NCBI GenBank assembly: GCA_030037405.1
Contig: JASHRK010000142.1
Coordinates: 1 to 19,163 of the forward strand
Direction of reading: 5' to 3'
Source: Acidimicrobiales bacterium
GTDB taxonomy: Bacteria > Actinomycetota > Acidimicrobiia > Acidimicrobiales > Bog-793
Length of the DNA: 19,163 nt
The notes under the pieces were generated by a model. The model was not told where the DNA came from. It saw only the letters and a list, made by a program, of their open reading frames with translations, and searched no databases. Positions 7,031 through 13,506 of the stretch are shown piece after piece. How positions within the stretch are numbered: the stretch's first letter is position 1; every line of letters begins with the position of its first letter. Made by a program: the position numbers and the translations under genes.

Positions 7031-8838
7031 CGTCGCAAGCTCCGGCGTCAGCCACCGTCGGCACGAACGGCAGCGCTCCCGCCGCGGCCACGCACGACAG
7101 CTACAAGTGGCTGGCGCTCTCGAACACGACTCTCGGCGTCCTCATGGCCACGATCAACTCGTCGATCATCCTTATCGCCCTCCCGGACATCTTCCGTGGG
7201 ATCAGGCTCAACCCCCTCATGCCCGGCAACACGAGCTACCTCCTCTGGATGCTCATGGGGTTCATGGTCTGCACCGCCGTCCTCCTTGTGAGCTTCGGCA
7301 GGATCGGCGACATGTACGGGCGCGTGCGCATGTACACGATTGGTTTTGCCGTCTTCTCGGTCTTCTCCATCCTCCTCTCGATCACCTGGCTGCACGGCTC
7401 TGCCGGAGCCCTCTGGCTGATCCTCATGAGGGTGGGCCAGGGGATCGGCGGCGCCTGCCTCTTCGCCAACTCGGCGCCCATCCTCACGGACGCCTTCCCG
7501 CAGAACCAACGAGGGCTGGCGCTCGGCATCAACAGCGTGGCCGCCATCGCGGGCTCGTTTCTCGGGCTCGTGCTCGGTGGCGTTCTCGCGCCGATCGAGT
7601 GGCACCTCGTCTTCCTCGTCTCGGTTCCCTTCGGGATCTTCGGCACGGTGTGGGCCCGCCTCAAGCTGCGCGAGCTCTCCACGAAGCACGTCACAAGGAT
7701 CGACTGGTGGGGCAACGTCACCTTCGCCGTAGGGCTCGTCTCCCTCCTCGTCGCCATCACCTACGGGATCGAGCCCTACGGAGGGCACACGATGGGTTGG
7801 ACCAACCCCAAGGTGATGGGGGGCCTGATCCTCGGAGTCGCCCTCCTCACGGTCTTCGTGATAATCGAGCGGCACGTCGAGAGCCCGATGTTCAACATGA
7901 AGCTCTTCCGCATCAGAGCATTCTCGGCAGGAAACGTCGCCACCCTCCTCGCCGGCATGGGCCGGGGAGGGCTCATGTTCATCCTCATCATCTGGCTGCA
8001 GGGCGTCTGGCTGCCGCAGCACGGTTACAGCTTCGCCGTCACCCCACTATGGGCCGGCATCTACATGCTCCCGTTGACCTCCGGCTTCCTCGTCGCCGGG
8101 CCGCTCTCCGGCTTTCTCTCCGATCGCTTCGGCGCACGCCCCTTCGCGACCGGGGGCATGGTGCTGGCGGCGCTCAGTTTCGGGCTGCTCGAGGTGCTGC
8201 CCGTCAACTTCTCCTATCTCGACTTCGCCCTGCTGCTCTTCCTCATGGGCATCTCGATGGGCATCTTCTCCTCCCCCAACCTGGCCGGCATCATGAACAG
8301 CCTCCCTGCGCAGCAGCGTGGCGCCGGGGCCGGCATGTTCACGACCTTCCAGAACTCCTCGATGGTGCTCTCGATCGGCGTCTTTTTCACCCTCATCGTG
8401 CTCGGGCTCGCCAGCTCGCTCCCCCACGCCCTCTACGCCGGGCTCGTCCACGCCGGCGTGCCAAGCTCTGCCGCCCACCGGGCGGCTTCTCTCCCGCCGG
8501 TGGCGAGCCTCTTCGCCGCCTTCCTCGGCTACAACCCGATCAAGACCCTCGTCGGCCCTGGTCTCGCCCACCTCACCCACAACCGGGTCGCCTACCTGAC
8601 GGGCCGGGCCTTCTTCCCCCACCTCATCTCGGCGCCTTTCGACTCCGGGCTCGCCGAGGCCTTCACCTTCGCCGTCGGGGCGTGCCTGATAGCAGCCATG
8701 GCCTCGTGGATGCGAGGCGGCAAGTTCCACTACGGCGATGAGGCGGCGGCGGTTCCCACCGCCGCCGGGCCAGAAGAGGCGTCCGAGGACCTCGCCGCCA
8801 GTCGCGGCTCCTTGGAGCCGGCGGAGCTGAAGGCCTGA
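7027..8838 (+). CDS. MFS drug exporter, DHA2 (14-TM, EmrB/QacA-like) family
   Basis: 603 residues starting at GTG 7027, overlapping the marR stop by 4 bp (GTGA). About 14 hydrophobic segments. Motifs: first helix LGVLMATINSSIILIALPDI, motif A GRIGDMYGRVRM (91-102), the R135-VGQGIGGA helix, and a motif C-like GSFLGLVLGGVLA (176-188) followed by EWHLVFLVSVPFGI, typical of proton-driven antiporters. A longer outside loop (about 470-540) precedes the last helix, and the C-tail is hydrophilic. Expected to export hydrophobic or cationic toxic compounds by proton exchange; the substrate cannot be read from sequence. Control by the coupled MarR protein is likely. It is convergent with soxR. Confidence 0.92.
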   Translation: MTSQAPASATVGTNGSAPAAATHDSYKWLALSNTTLGVLMATINSSIILIALPDIFRGIRLNPLMPGNTSYLLWMLMGFMVCTAVLLVSFGRIGDMYGRVRMYTIGFAVFSVFSILLSITWLHGSAGALWLILMRVGQGIGGACLFANSAPILTDAFPQNQRGLALGINSVAAIAGSFLGLVLGGVLAPIEWHLVFLVSVPFGIFGTVWARLKLRELSTKHVTRIDWWGNVTFAVGLVSLLVAITYGIEPYGGHTMGWTNPKVMGGLILGVALLTVFVIIERHVESPMFNMKLFRIRAFSAGNVATLLAGMGRGGLMFILIIWLQGVWLPQHGYSFAVTPLWAGIYMLPLTSGFLVAGPLSGFLSDRFGARPFATGGMVLAALSFGLLEVLPVNFSYLDFALLLFLMGISMGIFSSPNLAGIMNSLPAQQRGAGAGMFTTFQNSSMVLSIGVFFTLIVLGLASSLPHALYAGLVHAGVPSSAAHRAASLPPVASLFAAFLGYNPIKTLVGPGLAHLTHNRVAYLTGRAFFPHLISAPFDSGLAEAFTFAVGACLIAAMASWMRGGKFHYGDEAAAVPTAAGPEEASEDLAASRGSLEPAELKA

Positions 8839-8902
8839 GACGCCGGGGCGGGGCGCCAGGGCCCGGGACGGGGCGCCAGGCGCCGGAGCGCTCCGATCGG
8901 TC
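8839..8902. terminator. Convergent intergenic region with direct repeat and palindromes
   Basis: 64 bp between the exporter and soxR stops. CGGGGCGCCAGG occurs twice (8849-8860 and 8869-8880), each holding the palindrome GGCGCC, followed by a perfect palindrome CGGAGCGCTCCG (8884-8895). Another perfect palindrome, CGGAAGATCTTCCG (8906-8919), lies in the last codons of soxR. These GC-rich foldbacks could end transcription from both sides, but there is no T-run, so a classical intrinsic terminator is not proven. Confidence 0.35.
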
Positions 8903-9361
8903 CTACGGAAGATCTTCCGGGCTGTCCCCAAGCAGGTAGCGCGGCCCTGTGCCGAGCAGGGCGGCCGTGTCCTTCGGGTTGTTCAGGGCACAGCGCCGGA
9001 GCGACAGGCACCCGCAGCCGATGCAGCTCGTCAACTGGTCGCGCAACCCGACGAGAAGGGCGATCTGCTCGTCGATCCGCGGCCGCCAGTGCCTGGAGAG
9101 CACCTCCCAGTCGCGCTTGGTCGGCGTGCGGTTGTCGGGGAGCGACGCCAGCGCCTCGCCGATCTCCTCGAGGCTCAGCCCGACGCGCTGGGCGATACGG
9201 ACGAAGGCGACGCGCCGCACGACGTCGTGGGTGTAGCGACGCTGGCCGGAGGAGGACCGTTGCGCTCGGATGAGACCGACCTCCTCGTAGAAACGCAGCG
9301 TCGACGCCGGGACCCCGCTGCGCGACGCGAGGTCGCCTATCGTCCAACGAGCCTCGGCCAC
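8903..9361 (-). CDS. soxR: SoxR-type redox-sensing MerR family regulator
   Basis: 152 residues from GTG 9361 (an in-frame GTG at 9409 would add 16 residues with no family match). The N-terminal MerR winged helix (WTIGDLASRSGVPASTLRFY) is followed by a dimerisation helix and the SoxR signature CIGCGCLSLRRC, giving C113-x2-C116-x-C118-x5-C124, the four ligands of a [2Fe-2S] cluster. SoxR proteins activate target genes when redox-cycling compounds oxidise the cluster. It lies 64 bp downstream of the aminotransferase gene on the same strand, so it may be read from that operon or its own promoter. No soxS is present. The convergent exporter is a possible target, but I found no CCTCAAG-type SoxR box in the window. 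Confidence 0.93.
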   Translation of the reverse strand: MAEARWTIGDLASRSGVPASTLRFYEEVGLIRAQRSSSGQRRYTHDVVRRVAFVRIAQRVGLSLEEIGEALASLPDNRTPTKRDWEVLSRHWRPRIDEQIALLVGLRDQLTSCIGCGCLSLRRCALNNPKDTAALLGTGPRYLLGDSPEDLP

Positions 9362-9425
9362 GCAGGCACGATAACTCCGGCATGACCGAGTGAACGACAG
9401 CTCGCACACCGGGGAGCTGTAAGGG
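9362..9425 (-). promoter_or_regulatory. Gap upstream of soxR
   Basis: 64 bp between the aminotransferase stop and the soxR start. It contains the inverted repeat CAGCTC/GAGCTG (9399-9404 and 9415-9420, 10-bp spacer). This may be a weak terminator or an operator for soxR; no clear promoter hexamers are visible. Confidence 0.3.
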
Positions 9426-10790
9426 CTAAGAGCCTCCCTCGGCTGCCTCGTCGGCGACGGCGAGAGCCTCGTCGAGGATCGCCAGCCCCTCGCGGGCCTC
9501 TTCGTCGCTTATCGTGCACGGAGGCACGACGTGGAGGCGGTTGTAGTTCGTGAAGGGCAGCAGGCCACGCTCTTTGCACGCCGACACGAGGGCGTCCATA
9601 GCAGGGCTCGACCCGCCGTAGGGAGCGAGCGGCTCCTTCGTCTTCCTGTCGCGGACGAGGTCGAGGGCGAAAAAGACGCCGAGGCCGCGCACCTCCCCGA
9701 TCGACGGGTGGCTCTCGGCGAGGGCCGCCAGACCCGGCCTCAGCACCTCCTCGCCGATACGGGCGGCGTTCTCGACGATCTTCTCCTCCTTCATGGCGTT
9801 GATCGTCGCCACGGCCGCCGCGCATGCAAGCGGATGGCCGGAGTAGGTGAGCCCGCCCGGGTAGGGCCTCTTCCCGAAGGTGGCGGCGATCTCGTCCCGG
9901 ATCACGACCCCGCCGAGGGGAACGTAGCCGGAGTTCACGCCTTTCGCGAAGGTGATGAGGTCGGGAGCCACGCCGTAGTGCTCGAAGGCGAACCACCGGC
10001 CCGTCCGGCCGAAGCCTGCCATCACCTCGTCGGCGACAAGGACGATGCCGTTGCGGTCGCAGATCTCCCTCACCCCGGCGAGATATCCGGGAGGTGGCGG
10101 CATGATGCCGGCCGTCCCGGGGATCGTCTCGAGGACGATGGCGGCGATGGTGGAAGGACCCTCGAACTGGACGACCTGCTCCAGGTGCTCGAGAGCACGG
10201 CTGCACTCCTCCTCTTCGCTCGAGGAGTGGAAGGGCGAGCGGTAGAGGAAGGGCCCGAAGAAGTGGGCGACGCCGGCGCTCCCGTAGTCGTTGCCGATGC
10301 GCCGCGTGTCGCCCGTGAGGTTGATCGACGTCGTCGTGCCGCCGTGGTACGAGCGGTAGGTCGAGAGAAGCTTGATCCGCCCCGTGTGGAGGCGAGCCAT
10401 GCGGGTTGCGTGCTCCACGGCCTCGGTCCCCCCGTTCGTGAAGAAGACCCGGTCGAGACCCTCCGGGGCAAGCTCGCAGACGAGGCGGGCCGTCTCGCTC
10501 CGGACGTCGTTGGCGTGGTGAGGAGCGACGGTGCAGAGGCGGTCCGCCTGCTCCTTGATGGCCGCCACGACCTTCGGGTGCTGGTGCCCGATGTTGGTGT
10601 TGACGAGCTGGGAGGAGAAGTCGAGGTAACGCTTCCCGTAGTAGTCCCACACGTAGGACCCTTCGGCCCCGGCGATCACCATCGGCTTTATCAGCTCCTG
10701 GGCCGACCAGGAGTGGAAGACGTGGGCTCTGTCGGCTGCGTACACCCGGGCTCCCTCAGCCGCCAGCTCGCGGGCGTCCGTGGCGGTCAC
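9426..10790 (-). CDS. Class III (omega) aminotransferase, PLP-dependent
   Basis: 454 residues from GTG 10790, which overlaps the mmsA stop by 4 bp (GTGA); the far longer upstream frame is antisense to mmsA and is discarded. Features of fold-type I class III enzymes: FFTNGGTEAVE (116-126) for phosphate binding, YRSYHGGT (145-152), ADEVMAGFGRTG (253-264) with the Asp that holds the PLP ring nitrogen, and K283 in ITFAKGVNSG as the Schiff-base lysine. Coupling to mmsA suggests it turns beta-alanine, 3-amino-2-methylpropionate or a similar omega-amine plus pyruvate or 2-oxoglutarate into the semialdehyde that MmsA oxidises. Exact substrate not decidable; taurine or putrescine transaminase are alternatives. 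Confidence 0.9.
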   Translation of the reverse strand: MTATDARELAAEGARVYAADRAHVFHSWSAQELIKPMVIAGAEGSYVWDYYGKRYLDFSSQLVNTNIGHQHPKVVAAIKEQADRLCTVAPHHANDVRSETARLVCELAPEGLDRVFFTNGGTEAVEHATRMARLHTGRIKLLSTYRSYHGGTTTSINLTGDTRRIGNDYGSAGVAHFFGPFLYRSPFHSSSEEEECSRALEHLEQVVQFEGPSTIAAIVLETIPGTAGIMPPPPGYLAGVREICDRNGIVLVADEVMAGFGRTGRWFAFEHYGVAPDLITFAKGVNSGYVPLGGVVIRDEIAATFGKRPYPGGLTYSGHPLACAAAVATINAMKEEKIVENAARIGEEVLRPGLAALAESHPSIGEVRGLGVFFALDLVRDRKTKEPLAPYGGSSPAMDALVSACKERGLLPFTNYNRLHVVPPCTISDEEAREGLAILDEALAVADEAAEGGS

Positions 10791-12340
10791 GAGCTCTGGG
10801 GGAAGCCGAGGTCGACGCCGCCGTGGCTCGGGTCGAGCCACCTGCTCGTCACCACCTTCCCTCGGGTGAAGAAACGCACGCCGTCTTCCCCGTAGGCGTG
10901 CGAATCGCCGAACAGCGAGCTCTTCCAGCCCCCGAAGGAGTACTGGGCGACCGGCACGGGAATGGGGACGTTGACACCGACCATGCCCACCTCGACCTCG
11001 TTCTGGAATCGGCGAGCGGCTCCCCCGTCGTTCGTGAAGATAGCCGTCCCGTTCCCGTAGGGGTTCTCGTTGACGAGACGGAGCGCCGTCTCGTAGCTCT
11101 CGACCCGGACGACGGAGAGGACGGGGCCGAAGATCTCGTCGGTATAGATCGTCATGCCGGGGGTCACCTCGTCGAAGAGGCTCGGCCCGAGGAAGAAGCC
11201 GTCGCTCGATCCGTCGAGCTCGACGCCGCGACCGTCGACGACGAGGCGGGCGCCCTCCGCCACCCCGGCGGTGAGATAGCCGGCGACCTTCTCCCGGTGG
11301 GCCGCCGTCACGAGAGGTCCCATGTCCACGTCGCGGCGGCCGTCTCCGACTTTGAGCTTGGCCATGCGCTCGGAGATCTTCCCCACGAGCTGATCGGCCA
11401 CCGGCTCGACGGCGACTACGGCCGAGATCGCCATGCAGCGCTCCCCCGCCGACCCGAAGCCGGCGCTCACCGCCGCGTCGGCCGCCAGGTCCAGGTCGGC
11501 GTCGGGGAGGACGACCATGTGGTTCTTCGCCCCTCCGAGGGCCTGCACGCGCTTTCCGTGCCTGGTGCCGTTCTCGTAGACGTAGCGGGCGATCGGGGTC
11601 GAGCCTACGAACGAGATCGCCTTTACGCCGGGATGCTCGAGGAGCCGGTCGACCGCGACCTTGTCTCCGTGGACGACGTTGAGAACCCCCTCGGGGAGGC
11701 CCGCCTCGGCGGCACGCTCGGCCATCCAGACAGATGCCGACGGGTCCTTCTCGCTCGGCTTCACGACGACGGTGTTCCCGCAGGCGACGGCGATCGGGAA
11801 GAACCAGGCCGGGACCATCGCCGGGAAGTTGAAGGGGCTTATCACGGCGGCGACTCCGAGAGGCTGGCGGATCGAGTAGACGTCTACGTTCGTCGAGACC
11901 TCCTCGGAGTAACCGCCTTTCAACAACGCCGGGATCCCGCAGGCGAGCTCGATGACGTCGACAGCACGGCTCACCTCTCCGAGGGCGTCGGACAGGACCT
12001 TGCCGTGTTCCTCGGTGATGAGGTTCGCCACCTCCCCCGCCCGGTCGACCACGATCTCTCTCAAGGCGAAGAGGATCTTCGAGCGCCTGGCGAGAGAGGA
12101 GTGACGCCACTCGGCGAAGGCCGACACGGCCGCCGCCACGGCCTGGTCCACCTCTGACGCCGAGGCGAAGGCTACCCGCTTGGTCACGGCTCCGGTGGCG
12201 GGGTCGTACACCTCCCCGACCCGCTCGGGCTGGTCCCCGAAGGGCTTGCCGCCGATCCAGTGGCGGACGAGCGAGTCGGGCGCGAGCCGATGAGACGTGG
12301 GCGGGGGAGAATCTGTCATTGGCGGGGGCGAAACTGTCAT
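10787..12340 (-). CDS. mmsA: CoA-acylating methylmalonate-semialdehyde dehydrogenase
   Basis: 517 residues from ATG 12340 (510 from ATG 12319). Aldehyde dehydrogenase fold with the marks of the CoA-acylating MmsA/IolA group: SPFNFPAMVPAWFFPIAVACGNT (168-190, with the catalytic Asn), QALGGAKNHMVVLPDADLD where other aldehyde dehydrogenases have their general-base Glu, and catalytic C302 in GSAGERCMAIS. It makes propionyl-CoA or acetyl-CoA from (methyl)malonate semialdehyde with NAD+ and CoA, in valine, pyrimidine/beta-alanine or inositol breakdown. First gene of the operon with the aminotransferase. No Shine-Dalgarno is visible; GACAAT six bases before ATG 12340 could be a -10 of a leaderless mRNA. 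The start region is a 21-bp tandem duplication. Confidence 0.95.
   Translation of the reverse strand: MTVSPPPMTDSPPPTSHRLAPDSLVRHWIGGKPFGDQPERVGEVYDPATGAVTKRVAFASASEVDQAVAAAVSAFAEWRHSSLARRSKILFALREIVVDRAGEVANLITEEHGKVLSDALGEVSRAVDVIELACGIPALLKGGYSEEVSTNVDVYSIRQPLGVAAVISPFNFPAMVPAWFFPIAVACGNTVVVKPSEKDPSASVWMAERAAEAGLPEGVLNVVHGDKVAVDRLLEHPGVKAISFVGSTPIARYVYENGTRHGKRVQALGGAKNHMVVLPDADLDLAADAAVSAGFGSAGERCMAISAVVAVEPVADQLVGKISERMAKLKVGDGRRDVDMGPLVTAAHREKVAGYLTAGVAEGARLVVDGRGVELDGSSDGFFLGPSLFDEVTPGMTIYTDEIFGPVLSVVRVESYETALRLVNENPYGNGTAIFTNDGGAARRFQNEVEVGMVGVNVPIPVPVAQYSFGGWKSSLFGDSHAYGEDGVRFFTRGKVVTSRWLDPSHGGVDLGFPQSS
12299..12340 (-). repeat. 21-bp tandem duplication of the mmsA start region
   Basis: Two adjacent 21-bp units (12320-12340 and 12299-12319) match at 18 of 21 positions and each begins with ATGACAG. 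They encode MTVSPPP and MTDSPPP. Either ATG could start translation, giving proteins that differ by seven residues. Confidence 0.85.
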
Positions 12341-12463
12341 CGCCCGATTGTCGCGCCAGGTGGCGTGCTCCCGTCTAATCCCGCCGGCGCGGTCGGCGGG
12401 CTCCGCAGGTCGCGCTCTCGCTAGGTAGCTTTGTGCTCCACGCCCGAGCGGGGGAGGACGATC
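12341..12463. promoter_or_regulatory. Divergent control region between mmsA and uppP
   Basis: 123 bp. CGCCA-GG-TGGCG (12354-12365) is a short dyad 14 bp before the mmsA ATG and overlaps its probable promoter. CCCGCCG/CGGCGGG (12380-12386 and 12394-12400, 7-bp loop) is a second dyad mid-region. The uppP ribosome-binding site GGGGAGG is at 12451-12457. No confident -35 hexamers are seen for either gene. Confidence 0.4.
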
Positions 12464-13483
12464 TTGCACCACGCCATCTACCACATGACCTTCTTCCAGG
12501 CCATCGTGATCGGGTTGCTGCAAGGAGTCACGGAGCTCTTTCCTATATCGAGCCTCGGCCACACCGTTCTCGTGCCGGCGTGGATCGGCGGCACCTGGGG
12601 GACGCTCGTCCGCCAGGAGTCCGAGCCCGAGAGCCCCTACCTCGCCTTCGTCGTAGGCCTCCACCTCGCCACCGCCGTCGTGCTCCTCTGCTTCTACTTC
12701 CGCGAGTGGGTGCGCCTCGTCGTCGCCTTCTTCCGCCTCGTCGGACGGGGCCGCGCCGTCGACGACCAGGAGCGCCTGGCACTGTTCATCGTCGTGGCGA
12801 CGATCCCGGCCGGGATTCTCGGGATCGTGCTCGAGCACCAGTTCCGCGTGCTCTTCGCCAAGCCGCTCGCGGCCGCCATCTTCCTCATGGCGAACGGGGC
12901 CATCCTGGTCGTCGGCGAGGCCCACCGGCGCCGCCGGGAGGCGGCGGGGCGAGCGGTCGTAGCTTCCGCCGGCGACGGTGCCTTGGAGGGGGAAGAAGAC
13001 CCCTCTCGCTCGGCGGGAGAGCGATCGCCCACCACGAGGACGAGGCGCGAGACCGTGCGCGAGCGGATCGTCCCCATGGACGCTGCCGCCGAAGGCGAGC
13101 TCGCCAAGATCGGCGTCGTCTCCGCCTTCGTTATCGGGCTCTCACAAGCCCTTGCGCTCCTCGCCGGCTTCAGCCGGGAGGGCGTATCTATGGTAGGTGG
13201 GCTCTACCGAGGGCTCGACAGGGAGAACGCCATGCGTTTCTCGTTCCTGCTCGCGACGCCGGTGATCTTCGCCGCCGGCGCCCTCAAGATCCCCGACCTC
13301 CTCGGGCCCCTTGGTGACGGCGTGCGCGCGCAGGTGATAGCGGGCAGCGTTGCGGCTGTGGCGAGCTCTCTCTTCGCCGTCGTCTTCCTCGCCCGCTACT
13401 TCAAGACACGGACCCTTCTCCCCTTCGCCGTCTACTGCCTCGCCTTCGGCCTCGCCTCTGTCATCCGCTTCGGCGTCTTCTGA
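12464..13483 (+). CDS. uppP: Undecaprenyl-diphosphate phosphatase (UppP/BacA)
   Basis: 339 residues from TTG 12464, which has GGGGAGG six bases upstream; ATG 12485 is the alternative but has no ribosome-binding site. This integral membrane enzyme removes one phosphate from undecaprenyl diphosphate to recycle the lipid carrier of peptidoglycan synthesis, and overexpression gives bacitracin resistance. Signature 1 QGVTELFPISSLGH (20-33) holds the catalytic Glu/Ser/His region; signature 2 AGFSREGVSM (234-243) keeps Ser and Arg of the usual PGxSRSG but differs at the first and sixth positions. Residues about 155-210 form a long charged insertion rich in Arg, Glu and Ser that family members of about 270 residues lack. 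It is convergent with the phosphatase gene, with a 23-bp gap. Confidence 0.92.
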   Translation: MHHAIYHMTFFQAIVIGLLQGVTELFPISSLGHTVLVPAWIGGTWGTLVRQESEPESPYLAFVVGLHLATAVVLLCFYFREWVRLVVAFFRLVGRGRAVDDQERLALFIVVATIPAGILGIVLEHQFRVLFAKPLAAAIFLMANGAILVVGEAHRRRREAAGRAVVASAGDGALEGEEDPSRSAGERSPTTRTRRETVRERIVPMDAAAEGELAKIGVVSAFVIGLSQALALLAGFSREGVSMVGGLYRGLDRENAMRFSFLLATPVIFAAGALKIPDLLGPLGDGVRAQVIAGSVAAVASSLFAVVFLARYFKTRTLLPFAVYCLAFGLASVIRFGVF

Positions 13484-13506
13484 CGCAAGCCGGCGCGAGC
13501 GGCGCG

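Noticed and set aside
7048..8022. Minus-strand open frame of 324 codons, and a similar one at 8047-8931
   Set aside because: Antisense to the well-supported MFS exporter; acidic and His-rich low-complexity translation without domains.
9362..9425. SoxR box in front of soxR
   Set aside because: The only dyad (CAGCTC/GAGCTG) does not resemble the CCTCAAG...CTTGAGG consensus.
10791..12110. Long minus-strand frame that would extend the aminotransferase to 894 residues
   Set aside because: This part is in another frame of mmsA on the same strand, is extremely Arg/Gly-rich and matches no family. The aminotransferase homology begins right at GTG 10790.
12341..12925. Upstream extension of mmsA to 712 residues
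   Set aside because: It runs antisense through uppP and across the divergent promoter region. Dehydrogenase homology starts after ATG 12319/12340.
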